Assembly (NCBI RefSeq): GCF_039912695.1
Contig: NZ_JBDSPJ010000014.1
Span: forward strand, 1 to 64,000
Direction of reading: 5' to 3'
Length of the DNA stretch: 64,000 nucleotides
Source: Pseudolysinimonas_A sp039912695
GTDB lineage: Bacteria; Actinomycetota; Actinomycetes; Actinomycetales; Microbacteriaceae
Of this stretch, positions 23,154-31,352 are shown one piece after another. Both the position numbers and the translations under genes were made by a program. The notes beneath the pieces are model-generated. The model had not been told where the DNA came from. It made no database searches and saw nothing but the letters and a program-made list of their open reading frames with translations. How positions within the stretch are numbered: position 1 is the first letter of the stretch; each line of letters begins with the position of its first letter.

Positions 23154-24275
23154 GTGGCAGACTCCGACATCGACACCTCGGTCGTCATCGTCGGAGCTGG
23201 GCAGGCGGGCCTCTCCGTTGGCTACTACCTCCGTCGCCTCGGCCTCGATCCCGGCAACGAATTCGTGATGCTCGATCGCGGTCCGGGAACCGGTGGAGCC
23301 TGGCAATTCCGGTGGGAGGCCCTACGTCTCGGCTACGCCCACCGGGTTAACGATCTGCCCGGGATGGATGAGCTCGGGGTCAGCTTCGACACGGCCGACA
23401 AGGCCGCGCCCGCGAAAGACGTCGTCTCGGACTACTACGCACGGTACGAGGAGCACTACGGGTTTCAGGTGGTACGTCCCGCGGCCGTCACCGAAGTGCT
23501 CGATACCCCGGACGGGTTCAACGTCACGTTTGAGGGCGCGCACGGATCGCGTGAAGTGTCGTGCCTCGTCGTGGTCAACGCGACCGGAACCTGGGGCTCC
23601 CCGTTCGTGCCGTACTACCCGGGTATGAACGACTTTCGCGGTCGGCATGTGCACACCGCGGACTACGTGGATGCCGAAGAGTTTCGCGGGAAGAACGTTG
23701 TGGTCGTCGGCGGAGGCACGAGTGCGATCGGTTTCCTCATGGAGCTCGAGGGTGTGGCGGACGAGGTCACCTGGGTCGCACGTCGACCGATCGAGTACCT
23801 CGAAGGCAACGACCTCAATATTGAGGGTGGGCTGGCGGCGGTCGCCCTGCAAGACGACGCGGCACGCGATGGCCGCGCGCTGCCGAGCATCGTGAGTACA
23901 ACCGGGATGCCGCGCAGCCGTCGGGTGCAGGCGGCAATCGATCGCGGGTTGCTCGTCGCTCGCCCGATGTTCTCCTCGATTGAGCCGACCGGCATCCGGT
24001 GGTCGAACGGTGCATTTCGCCCGGCGGACGCGATCATCTGGTCGACGGGGTTCCGCCCCGAACTGCGGCACCTGTCACCTCTCAAGTTGCGCGAGAAGAG
24101 CGGCGGCATCACGGTGGGCAAGAACGTCTCATCGAAGAACCCGCGCATCTTCTTTGCTGGCTACGGCCCCACAGCATCGACGATCGGTGCGAACCGGGCG
24201 GGACGTTCGATCGCCCGCCAGGTGGTAGCGACCCTCAGCACCCTCGCCGATACCCGGCGCTCACCCGGCGGCTGA
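23154..24275 (+). CDS. Flavin-containing monooxygenase-like NAD(P)/FAD-binding protein
   Basis: A 373-residue two-dinucleotide-domain flavoprotein. The FAD motif is VGAGQAGLSVGYYL; the NADPH motif is VVGGGTSAIGF. Between them NDFRGRHVHTADY matches the FxGxxxHxxxY fingerprint of class B flavin monooxygenases. The end motif IFFAGYGPTASTIGANRAGR is typical. The substrate is unknown. It precedes the IclR-headed catabolic cluster by 25 bp but has its own leaderless promoter, as does iclR, so membership of that cluster is uncertain. Confidence 0.85.
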   Translation: MADSDIDTSVVIVGAGQAGLSVGYYLRRLGLDPGNEFVMLDRGPGTGGAWQFRWEALRLGYAHRVNDLPGMDELGVSFDTADKAAPAKDVVSDYYARYEEHYGFQVVRPAAVTEVLDTPDGFNVTFEGAHGSREVSCLVVVNATGTWGSPFVPYYPGMNDFRGRHVHTADYVDAEEFRGKNVVVVGGGTSAIGFLMELEGVADEVTWVARRPIEYLEGNDLNIEGGLAAVALQDDAARDGRALPSIVSTTGMPRSRRVQAAIDRGLLVARPMFSSIEPTGIRWSNGAFRPADAIIWSTGFRPELRHLSPLKLREKSGGITVGKNVSSKNPRIFFAGYGPTASTIGANRAGRSIARQVVATLSTLADTRRSPGG

Positions 24276-24288
24276 GCTGACGACGGTT

Positions 24289-24294
24289 TATCGT
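24289..24294 (+). promoter_or_regulatory. -10 box of the iclR-type gene (TATCGT)
   Basis: TATCGT lies 6 nt before the ATG; the region is otherwise too short for a leader, so leaderless expression is likely. Confidence 0.55.
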
Positions 24295-24300
24295 CAACGA

Positions 24301-25071
24301 ATGGCGATGGAGCAGTCAGCGGGACCTCGACATCCGGTCAACTCCGTCGATCACGCGCTGCAACTTCTTCTTCTGCTGCGCGACGAACCTGACCTCAGAG
24401 TGACGACCGCCGCCCGACGGATCGGCGTCTCGGCGTCGACAACGCATCGACTCTTGAGCACCCTCGAGCACCGCGGGTTTGTCACTCAAGATCGCATCAC
24501 TCGGGCTTATCGCGTGGGCCCCGCGCTGATCGAGCTCGGCTTCTCAAGCACCCGCGCGATCGACCTCCGCGAGGTCAGCGAGCCCTACCTGCGCGCGGCC
24601 ACAATGCGGATCGGAGAGACGGTGAACGTGCTCGTGCTTCAAGACGATTCGGTGCGTTTCGTCGCTGGCTTCGAGGCGGATCAACGCGTTCGCACCCACG
24701 TGCTCACCGGCACCCTGTTGCCGGCGTACGCGACCTCGGGCGGAAAGATCCTGCTCGCTGAACTGTCAAAAGAGGCGTTGCGCTCGCTCTACCCTCGGGG
24801 CCTCCGGCGTTTCACGTCGCACACGAAGACCTTCACTCAGCTCGTCGACGAGCTAGCGCTGGTGCTGATGCGTGGGTACGCGATCAATCACGAGGAGAGC
24901 GTCGAAGGACTGACAGCGGTCGCGGTTCCCCTCCGGGATCGCGGGGGCGCCACGATCGCGGCCGTCGCCATGTCGGCCCCCAGCGACCGCCTTCCGCCGC
25001 GCCGGGTGCGGGAAGTCGTCGTGGAGTTGCGGGAGTGTGCTGCCGGGATCCGTTCCCGCCTCCCGGGCTGA
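24301..25071 (+). CDS. IclR-family transcriptional regulator
   Basis: A 256-residue regulator with an N-terminal winged helix (VTTAARRIGVSASTTHRLLS, residues about 34-53) and an IclR ligand-binding domain (LPAYATSGGKILLAEL, GYAINHEESVEGLTAVAVPL, IAAVAMSAPSDRLPP). IclR proteins usually control adjacent catabolic genes in response to an aromatic or carboxylate intermediate. The catabolic cluster follows directly on the same strand, 125 nt away. Confidence 0.92.
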   Translation: MAMEQSAGPRHPVNSVDHALQLLLLLRDEPDLRVTTAARRIGVSASTTHRLLSTLEHRGFVTQDRITRAYRVGPALIELGFSSTRAIDLREVSEPYLRAATMRIGETVNVLVLQDDSVRFVAGFEADQRVRTHVLTGTLLPAYATSGGKILLAELSKEALRSLYPRGLRRFTSHTKTFTQLVDELALVLMRGYAINHEESVEGLTAVAVPLRDRGGATIAAVAMSAPSDRLPPRRVREVVVELRECAAGIRSRLPG

Positions 25072-25196
25072 ACTGTCGCGTCGCGATTCCGTCCTGCGGA
25101 ATTTGGACGGACGTGGGGTTTACCGGGGCACCGCCATTTGATTGTCTCCGTTTCACTCCGGTTGCGACGAAGCGCCGGGGGGAAGGGACGTCCTCG

Positions 25197-26273
25197 ATGA
25201 AGATCGACGCTTTCTGCCACGTGCTTCCGGCGGCATATGCCGAACGACTGTTCGCGATCACCGACAGTCCGGTGGCGCGCAATGTCCAGAAGCGCGTGAG
25301 CGGAGTGCCAGCCCTCGTCGATCTTGACGAACGCTTCAGAGTGATGGACCAGTTCGGGGCCGACTACCGGCAGATCATCAACACCGCAGCCCCGCCACTC
25401 GACGACCTGGGGCCACGTGAGCGCACCGCCGAACTCGCGCGGATCGCGAACGACGGGATGGCGGAGCTCGTGGCCGACCACCCCGACCGGTTCGAGGGCT
25501 TTTGCGCCGCGGTCGCGCTCGACGATGTCGACAACGCCATAGCCGAGGCCGAGCGGGCGTTCGACCAGCTCGGAGCCGTCGGGGTGCAGATCTATACGCA
25601 CGTCGGCGGTGGCCCGATGGATCAGGAGCGGTTCTTCCCGTTCTTTGAGGCTGTCGCGCGGCGCGGCGACAAGATGATTCAGGTGCACCCCTGCCGCGAC
25701 TCGAGCTGGAGCGACTACAAGACGGAAGAGCGTTCCAAGTTCGAGATCTGGTGGACGCTGGGCTGGGAGTACGACCTGTCGGCGTTCATGTCGCGCCTGG
25801 TCTTCGCGGGGATGTTCGAGCGGCTGCCCGACATCAAGATTCTGATCCACCACGGGGGCGCGATGATCCCCCATTTCGCGGGGCGGATCGGACCCGGATG
25901 GGACCAGCTCGGCTCTCGCACCCCGGCCGACCAGGCGGAGGACATCGCGGGTTACCCGCTCACCCTCCGACCGATTGACTATTTCAAGAAGTTCTACGTC
26001 GACACCGCGTACTTCGGTGCGGGCGACTCGATGCGCACGGCAATCAGATTCTTCGGCGTCGATCACACGTTGTTCGGCTCCGATACGCCGTTCGACCCCG
26101 AGAAGGGGCCGGGCTATATCCGGGACACGATCGCGAATCTTGAGGAGATGGACATCCTTGACGACGTCGATCGCGACCGGATCTACCAGGGCAATGTGAC
26201 CCGCCTTCTGGGTCTGAGTGACAGCACCACGCCTGCAACATCCCATGCTGTAAAACCGGAGGTTTCATCATGA
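25197..26273 (+). CDS. ACMSD-type amidohydrolase (putative metal-dependent decarboxylase)
   Basis: A 358-residue amidohydrolase-2 family protein, a group rich in non-oxidative decarboxylases such as ACMSD and gamma-resorcylate decarboxylase. Metal-site residues visible: His164 (IQVHPCRD), His218/219 (ILIHHGGAMIPHFAGR) and Asp296 (TLFGSDTPFD). The N-terminal HxH motif is altered: MKIDAFCHVLP has Phe6 and His8. From memory a natural subgroup has this variation, but the metal site must differ from ACMSD. The ATG was chosen because GGGGGAAGGG lies upstream and the protein begins at the first beta strand. The stop overlaps the next gene (ATGA). Confidence 0.85.
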   Translation: MKIDAFCHVLPAAYAERLFAITDSPVARNVQKRVSGVPALVDLDERFRVMDQFGADYRQIINTAAPPLDDLGPRERTAELARIANDGMAELVADHPDRFEGFCAAVALDDVDNAIAEAERAFDQLGAVGVQIYTHVGGGPMDQERFFPFFEAVARRGDKMIQVHPCRDSSWSDYKTEERSKFEIWWTLGWEYDLSAFMSRLVFAGMFERLPDIKILIHHGGAMIPHFAGRIGPGWDQLGSRTPADQAEDIAGYPLTLRPIDYFKKFYVDTAYFGAGDSMRTAIRFFGVDHTLFGSDTPFDPEKGPGYIRDTIANLEEMDILDDVDRDRIYQGNVTRLLGLSDSTTPATSHAVKPEVSS

Positions 26274-27292
26274 GAAAGTCCCCTGTACGTCGCTGGAGCG
26301 GCATCGTCGCCGCCGCCGCGTCGCTCGCGCTCCTCACCGCCTGTGGCACGGGCCCGGATATCGGCGGCAACGCCGGCGCAACGCCGGGCGCACCGGAGAA
26401 GTCGTCGCTCACCATCGCGATCAACCCCTCGACGCAGTTCGCCCCGCTCTACTACGGCATCCAAGAGGGCATCTTCGAAGCGCACGGGCTCAAGCTCGAC
26501 ATCGTGCCGCAGACCGACATCGCCGCAATCGTTTCCGGCTTGGCGAGCGGAACCTACGACTTCGGATTTGCGACCGTTGTGCACGTGGTCACCGCGAACG
26601 CGAACGGCATCCCGATTCGTGCGGTAACGACGATCGAGGGCCAGATCCAGGCCGATGATTCGGGCACCGTCACGATCGCCTCGGCGGCTTCGGGGATCAC
26701 CGGGTTCGGAGATCTCGCAGGCAAGCGCGTGGCGACGGTGGGTCTCTCGTCACACAACACGCTGACGATGTGGGAGCTCGCTGATCGTGCCGGCGTCGAC
26801 ACCACGACGATCCAACTCGTGCAGCTGCCGTTCGGGCAGATGGCTGCAGCGCTTGCCAACGGCGACGTGGATGCGGCGGTCATGCAGTGGCCGTTCGCGG
26901 GCGACGCGATCAAGGCAGGTGGCGTCGAGCTCGGCTACAACAACCGGGAGCTCTTCGAAGGCTCGTCGACCACGCTGTTCAACACCTCGCAGTCGTTCAT
27001 CGACCAGAACCCGAACACCGTTCAGGCCTTCGCGGATGCCATGGCCGAGTCGATCCGCGGGGCGACTGAGCACGTGGACGTGGCCAAGCAGGCGCTCGTC
27101 GACGGCATGGGCATTACCCCGGAGCAGGCTGCGAATGCGCGCTGGAACATCGGGGGCGATCCCACTCTCACCCTGAGTGGCTTCACGACCGCCCGCGATC
27201 TCCTGGTGAAGTTCAGCACCGACGCGTCGGCGAAGGCGGCCCTTCAGAATCTCGACGTCTCAACGGTCGTCTGGCCCGGAGCGCTGAAGTAA
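26270..27292 (+). CDS. ABC transporter substrate-binding lipoprotein, NMT1/SsuA type
   Basis: A 340-residue binding protein with a lipobox (LALLTAC, Cys about 25). The mature part shows LTIAINPSTQFAPLYYGIQEGIF and LASGTYDFGFATVVH, then GKRVATVGLSSHNTLTMWEL and GDVDAAVMQWPFAGDAI. This pattern is shared by NMT1/TauA/SsuA-like proteins that bind sulfonates, nitrate, pyrimidine precursors or aromatic acids. The ligand cannot be read directly; the cluster suggests a carboxylate that feeds the decarboxylases. It is coupled to the amidohydrolase gene by ATGA. Confidence 0.88.
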   Translation: MRKSPVRRWSGIVAAAASLALLTACGTGPDIGGNAGATPGAPEKSSLTIAINPSTQFAPLYYGIQEGIFEAHGLKLDIVPQTDIAAIVSGLASGTYDFGFATVVHVVTANANGIPIRAVTTIEGQIQADDSGTVTIASAASGITGFGDLAGKRVATVGLSSHNTLTMWELADRAGVDTTTIQLVQLPFGQMAAALANGDVDAAVMQWPFAGDAIKAGGVELGYNNRELFEGSSTTLFNTSQSFIDQNPNTVQAFADAMAESIRGATEHVDVAKQALVDGMGITPEQAANARWNIGGDPTLTLSGFTTARDLLVKFSTDASAKAALQNLDVSTVVWPGALK

Positions 27293-27311
27293 GCAGTCAC
27301 GCTGAAGTAAG
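27282..27311 (+). repeat. Short direct repeat duplicating the stop codon region
   Basis: CGCTGAAGTAAG occurs twice with an 18-bp period. The first copy contains the TAA stop of the binding-protein gene, and the second supplies another TAA in the same frame. Confidence 0.9.
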
Positions 27312-27316
27312 GATGA

Positions 27317-27348
27317 GGTGGGGGGTTTCCTCCGGGAAGCCCCCCACC
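27317..27348 (+). terminator. Strong stem-loop between the binding-protein and permease genes
   Basis: GGTGGGGGGTTTCC and GGAAGCCCCCCACC pair over 14 bp (one G-U) around the loop TCCG. There is no T-run after it. Inside an operon this fits partial termination or a 3' stabiliser that lets the binding protein be made in excess over the membrane subunits. Confidence 0.75.
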
Positions 27349-27376
27349 ACCCGTTCACATTCCTGAGAGGCCAACG

Positions 27377-28189
27377 ATGCGCAAGGCAGCGGGCTCCTGG
27401 CTGACCTGGACTCTGCCGATCCTCACGATCGGCGCGCTCCTGGTCGCCTGGCAAGTCGCCACGGCCAGCGGTTCGATCAGTCCCACTCAGTTCCCGACCA
27501 TGACTGACACGATGGAGGCGCTCGCGCGCGAAGTCCGCACCGGTCGAATATGGCCGGCGGTGGGCGCGACCATGTTGGGGTGGGCGATCGGGATGGTCAT
27601 CACGATCGTTCTCGGGCTCCTTGTCGGCACGGCGCTCGCGTTTAGCGCGTTCGCCCAGCGCAGCGCCGCCCCCGTGATCGAGATCTTCAAAGCCATCCCC
27701 GCAATTGCGATTCTGCCGATCGTCATCCTGCTCGCGGGGTCGACGCTGCCGATGAAGGTCTTCCTCATTTTTTTCGCGGCGTTCTGGCCGTTCGTGATCC
27801 AAGTGATCTACGGCGTGCGGTCGATGGACCCGATCGTTCTCGACACCGCGCGGGCGCTCGGCGTGCGGGGTGTGCGCCGGTTCTTGACGGTCAGCATCCC
27901 GAGCGCCTCGCCCTATCTCGTGACGGGGATGCGGATCGCCTCGGCGCAGGCGCTCATCCTGTCGATCGTCGCCGAACTCGTCGGGGGTGCGCCGGGCATC
28001 GGACGCAACATCTTGCTCGCCCAGAACACCGGCGTCGAGGCCTACCCGACGATGTACGCCTACATCATCGTCGCGGGCGTGCTCGGCGTGCTGCTGACCG
28101 GCGCATTCTTTCTGATGGAGAAGAAGGTCATGCACTGGCACGAGTCGCAGCGCAACATCCGGGATTCCAACAAGGCGGGTGCGGCATGA
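27377..28189 (+). CDS. ABC transporter permease (first of two, SsuC/TauC type)
   Basis: A 270-residue permease with about six transmembrane helices and the EAA loop ALGVRGVRRFLTVSIPSASPYLVTG in outline near residues 155-180. FLIFFAAFWPFVIQVIYGVRSMD is the conserved segment before it. Together with the second permease it forms a heterodimeric pore; simple SsuABC systems have only one permease gene. It starts at an ATG with GAGAGG upstream and overlaps the next gene by ATGA. Confidence 0.9.
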   Translation: MRKAAGSWLTWTLPILTIGALLVAWQVATASGSISPTQFPTMTDTMEALAREVRTGRIWPAVGATMLGWAIGMVITIVLGLLVGTALAFSAFAQRSAAPVIEIFKAIPAIAILPIVILLAGSTLPMKVFLIFFAAFWPFVIQVIYGVRSMDPIVLDTARALGVRGVRRFLTVSIPSASPYLVTGMRIASAQALILSIVAELVGGAPGIGRNILLAQNTGVEAYPTMYAYIIVAGVLGVLLTGAFFLMEKKVMHWHESQRNIRDSNKAGAA

Positions 28190-29016
28190 CGAGGCTGACG
28201 ACGAGCGCGGTGCCGACCGTGCTCCCATCCCGTAGTCGCTCGGGGGTGCGCCGGGTTCTGTCCGCGCTGGTACCGCTGTGGCTGCCGGTGCTGCTCATCG
28301 CCGCGTGGTGGTTCGCGTCGGCCAGCAGCAAGTCCCCGTTCTTCCCGCCGCTTCACGACATCCTGGTCGAGACCTGGAATCAGTGGGTCGTCTTCGGTGC
28401 GTGGGCCAACGCGGTGTCGAGCTTGCGCAACCTCCTTCTCGGCTACCTCGTCGGCACGCTGATCGGCATCATCGGCGGCTCGCTGCTCTGGCGGGTGCGC
28501 TACCTCCGTGTCGCGGCAAATCCTCTGATCTACTTCCTCTACGTTCTGCCGGCACCCGCGCTGCTGCCCGCGATGATCGCCATCTTCGGGATCGGCGACG
28601 TCCGTCAGATTGCCCTCATCGCGCTGGGCTCGATCTGGCCGACGCTGCTCAACACTCTCGACGGCATGCGCGGAATCGACACCGTCAAGTTCGACACGGC
28701 TAAGGCGCTGCGGCTCGGCGGCTGGCGCACCTATTGGCGACTCGTACTTCCGGGAGCCGCGCCGCAGATCGCCGCAGGGCTGCGCGCGAGCCTCACGATC
28801 GGCATCGTGCTCATGGTCGTGAGCGAGATGGTCGCGGCCCAATCGGGCATCGGGTTCTTCATCCTGCAGGCGCAGGCCGAGTTTGCCATCAAGAAGATGT
28901 GGACGGGCATCCTCGTCCTTGCCCTGCTCGGCACCGTTCTCAACTACCTGTTCGTGTTCGCCGAACGTCGCGCGCTGCGCTGGTACTACCGTTCGCGCGC
29001 ACTCGGATCGTCGTAA
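28186..29016 (+). CDS. ABC transporter permease (second of two, SsuC/TauC type)
   Basis: A 276-residue permease parallel to the preceding one: a Pro-rich N-terminus, about six helices, and the EAA loop TAKALRLGGWRTYWRLVLPGAAPQ. ALIALGSIWPTLLNTLDGMRGID is the equivalent of the conserved pre-EAA segment. The two permeases are diverged rather than a recent duplication. It overlaps its upstream partner by 4 nt and precedes the ATPase gene by 9 nt with AAAGGAG as its ribosome site. Confidence 0.9.
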   Translation: MTRLTTSAVPTVLPSRSRSGVRRVLSALVPLWLPVLLIAAWWFASASSKSPFFPPLHDILVETWNQWVVFGAWANAVSSLRNLLLGYLVGTLIGIIGGSLLWRVRYLRVAANPLIYFLYVLPAPALLPAMIAIFGIGDVRQIALIALGSIWPTLLNTLDGMRGIDTVKFDTAKALRLGGWRTYWRLVLPGAAPQIAAGLRASLTIGIVLMVVSEMVAAQSGIGFFILQAQAEFAIKKMWTGILVLALLGTVLNYLFVFAERRALRWYYRSRALGSS

Positions 29017-29025
29017 AGGAGCCTC

Positions 29026-29832
29026 ATGTCGTCAACTTCAGCCACCCCGACCGCCACCGAAACGGTGCTCGCCGTCGAAGGTCTGCGCAAGATCTACAAC
29101 GAGGGAACCGACCACGCCAACATGGCGATTGACGACGTCTCGTTCCAGGTCTCGAAGGGCGAGTTTCTCTGCATCGTTGGCCCGAGTGGCGCGGGAAAGA
29201 CGACCCTGTTGCGCTGCATCGCCGGCCTCGCGCCAGCCAGTGCCGGGCGCGTGACCTTCGAAGGAAAGCCGCTCTCGAATGTGCCGGAGCAGCTGGGCCT
29301 CGTCTTCCAGGACTACGGGCGCTCGCTCTACCCCTGGCTGACCAACGGCGGGAACGTCGCCCTTCCGTTGGCGGCTCGGGGGGTGCCGCGGGCACAGCGC
29401 GCCGCGCGGGTTGCCGAGTCGCTGCAGAGCGTTGGCCTCGGGCACGTCGAGAAGACATACCCCTGGGAGCTGTCCGGCGGGATGCAGCAGCGGGTCGCCA
29501 TCGCGCGCGCCCTGTCGTACCGCCCCGAACTGCTGCTCATGGATGAGCCGTTCGCGTCGGTCGACGCGCAGACCCGGTTCGACCTCGAAGACCTCATCCT
29601 GCAGGTGCGTCGGGACCTCGGCATCACCGTCGTGCTCGTGACGCACGATATCGACGAGGCGATCTACCTGAGCGACCGTATCGTCGTGCTCTCGAAGAAC
29701 CCCAGCGTGGTGCGTGAGGTGGTCGACGTCCCCCTCGGCGATAAGCGCTCGCAGGTGGAGACCCGCTCAAGCGACGCGTTCCTCGGATTGCGCAACCACC
29801 TGCTTTCCCTAGTCATGCCGAAAGACGAGTGA
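29026..29832 (+). CDS. ABC transporter ATP-binding protein, SsuB/TauB type
   Basis: A 268-residue ATPase. Walker A is GPSGAGKTT, the Q-loop is LGLVFQDYGRSLYPWLT, the signature is LSGGMQQR and Walker B is LLLMDEPFASVDAQTR; the switch region is VTHDIDEAIYLSDR. The Tyr-Pro-Trp after the Q-loop and the MQQR signature are typical of the nitrate/sulfonate/taurine branch. It powers the two-permease importer of the cluster. Confidence 0.93.
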   Translation: MSSTSATPTATETVLAVEGLRKIYNEGTDHANMAIDDVSFQVSKGEFLCIVGPSGAGKTTLLRCIAGLAPASAGRVTFEGKPLSNVPEQLGLVFQDYGRSLYPWLTNGGNVALPLAARGVPRAQRAARVAESLQSVGLGHVEKTYPWELSGGMQQRVAIARALSYRPELLLMDEPFASVDAQTRFDLEDLILQVRRDLGITVVLVTHDIDEAIYLSDRIVVLSKNPSVVREVVDVPLGDKRSQVETRSSDAFLGLRNHLLSLVMPKDE

Positions 29833-29861
29833 GCGCCCCGGGGCGTCACAACGAAAGGACG

Positions 29862-31352
29862 ATGATGTCGACGATCGAAACGCGAACCGACCCGATCGAA
29901 ACCGGGCACTGGATCGGCGGAGCAGCCGTCGCGGGTGACCGCACCTTCGAGGTGCGCAACCCGAGCCGGCTCGCCGAAGTGGTCGGTATCGTCGCCGAAG
30001 GCACGTCTGCCGACGCCGTGGCCGCCGTCGACGCGGCAGCCGCTGCCGCATCCGCCTGGGCCGCGACGTCGGTGCAGGAACGGGCCGCGCTGCTGCTGCG
30101 CATCGCCGACGCGATCGACGCGAACGCAGATCGCTTGATCGATCTGACGACCCGCGAGAACGGCAGCGTTGTCACGACGATTCGTCGCGAGGTGGGCGCC
30201 GCCGCCGACTCGTTCCGCGATGTCGCCGCCTACCTGCCGCGGGTTCTCGACGACACCACGGTCGCCGGTGAGGGGGAGGGCACCTTCGTGCGGGTCGAGC
30301 GCAAGCCCTACGGCGTCGTGGCCTGCGTCGTGCCCTGGAACGCCCCGGTGCTGCTGACCGCGAACAAGATCGCGCCCGCGATCGCCGCCGGCAACGCCGT
30401 CATCCTGAAGCCCTCACCCTTCGCCCCGCTTGGCGTCTCGCTGCTCGCTGGGCTCGCCGCCGCCGAGCTACCCCCGGGTGTGCTCAACATCGTGAACGGT
30501 GAGGCCGAGGTCGTGCGGGCGCTGCTCGACGACAGCCGCGTGCGCAAAGTCTCGTTCACGGGAGGCGGCGCGACCGCGCGGCACATCATGCGGCAGGCTG
30601 CGGATTCCCTGCTGCCCGTGCATTTCGAGCTGGGCGGCAACGACCCGGCGGTTGTGCTCGAAGACGCCGATCTCGCCGAGACCGTCGACCGGATCGTGCT
30701 GTCGGCCTATCGGCGGGCCGGCCAGGTCTGTTTTGCCACCAAGCGCGTGTATGTGCCGCGGTCGATCGCGGACGAGTTCCGGCGGTTGCTCCTCGCGCGC
30801 GTCGACGCGATGGCCGTCGGCGACGCCGCCGACGAGCGCTCCACGATGGGTCCCGTCAACAACGCCGGGCAGTTCGAGCGCATCCAGCGCCTTCTCGAGA
30901 GCACGAGGGCTGCCGGCCGGGATGTTCGCGTCCTCGGCTCGAAGGTCGACCCCGACACCTGGGACGACGGGTATTTCCTCCTCCCCGCGGTGGTGCTCGA
31001 CGCCCAGCACGGCGACGAGGTCGTGCGTGAGGAGCAGTTCGGGCCGATCCTGCCGATCATCGTCTGCGACTCGGAGGAGCAGGCGATTGCCTGGGCCAAC
31101 GACACCGAGTACGGGCTCTGCTCGTCGGTGTGGTCGAGTTCCCCCGAGCACGCGGTCGAGGTCGCGGGTCGCATCGAAGCGGGGGTGACGTTCGTCAACA
31201 GCGCCATGTTCTCGGCCACGGGAACCCGGGAGATCCCGATGGGCGGCTGGAAGCAGAGCGGCATCGGCTGGGAAGGATCGCCGCACGGAATTGAGGAGTA
31301 TCTGCAGTTCCACAGCATCGACGTTCACGCGCTCCCCGCGCGGTCGGCGTGA
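29862..31352 (+). CDS. NAD(P)-dependent aldehyde dehydrogenase
   Basis: A 496-residue ALDH. The catalytic Cys290 lies in GQVCFATKR and the general base Glu256 in FELGGNDPA, 34 residues apart as in the whole superfamily; FTGGGATAR is the nucleotide-binding loop and ACVVPWNAPVLL the motif for the substrate channel. It oxidises an aldehyde, presumably the product of the ThDP enzyme or of a decarboxylase. Two ATGs lie after GAAAGGA, and the second has better spacing (5 nt). An upstream GTG overlapping the ATPase stop is a less likely start. The stop overlaps the next gene (GTGA). Confidence 0.9.
   Translation: MMSTIETRTDPIETGHWIGGAAVAGDRTFEVRNPSRLAEVVGIVAEGTSADAVAAVDAAAAAASAWAATSVQERAALLLRIADAIDANADRLIDLTTRENGSVVTTIRREVGAAADSFRDVAAYLPRVLDDTTVAGEGEGTFVRVERKPYGVVACVVPWNAPVLLTANKIAPAIAAGNAVILKPSPFAPLGVSLLAGLAAAELPPGVLNIVNGEAEVVRALLDDSRVRKVSFTGGGATARHIMRQAADSLLPVHFELGGNDPAVVLEDADLAETVDRIVLSAYRRAGQVCFATKRVYVPRSIADEFRRLLLARVDAMAVGDAADERSTMGPVNNAGQFERIQRLLESTRAAGRDVRVLGSKVDPDTWDDGYFLLPAVVLDAQHGDEVVREEQFGPILPIIVCDSEEQAIAWANDTEYGLCSSVWSSSPEHAVEVAGRIEAGVTFVNSAMFSATGTREIPMGGWKQSGIGWEGSPHGIEEYLQFHSIDVHALPARSA

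Noticed and set aside
24888..26246. 452-codon minus-strand open frame opposite iclR/amidohydrolase
   Set aside because: Shadow frame; the plus-strand genes have motifs, start signals and operon spacing.
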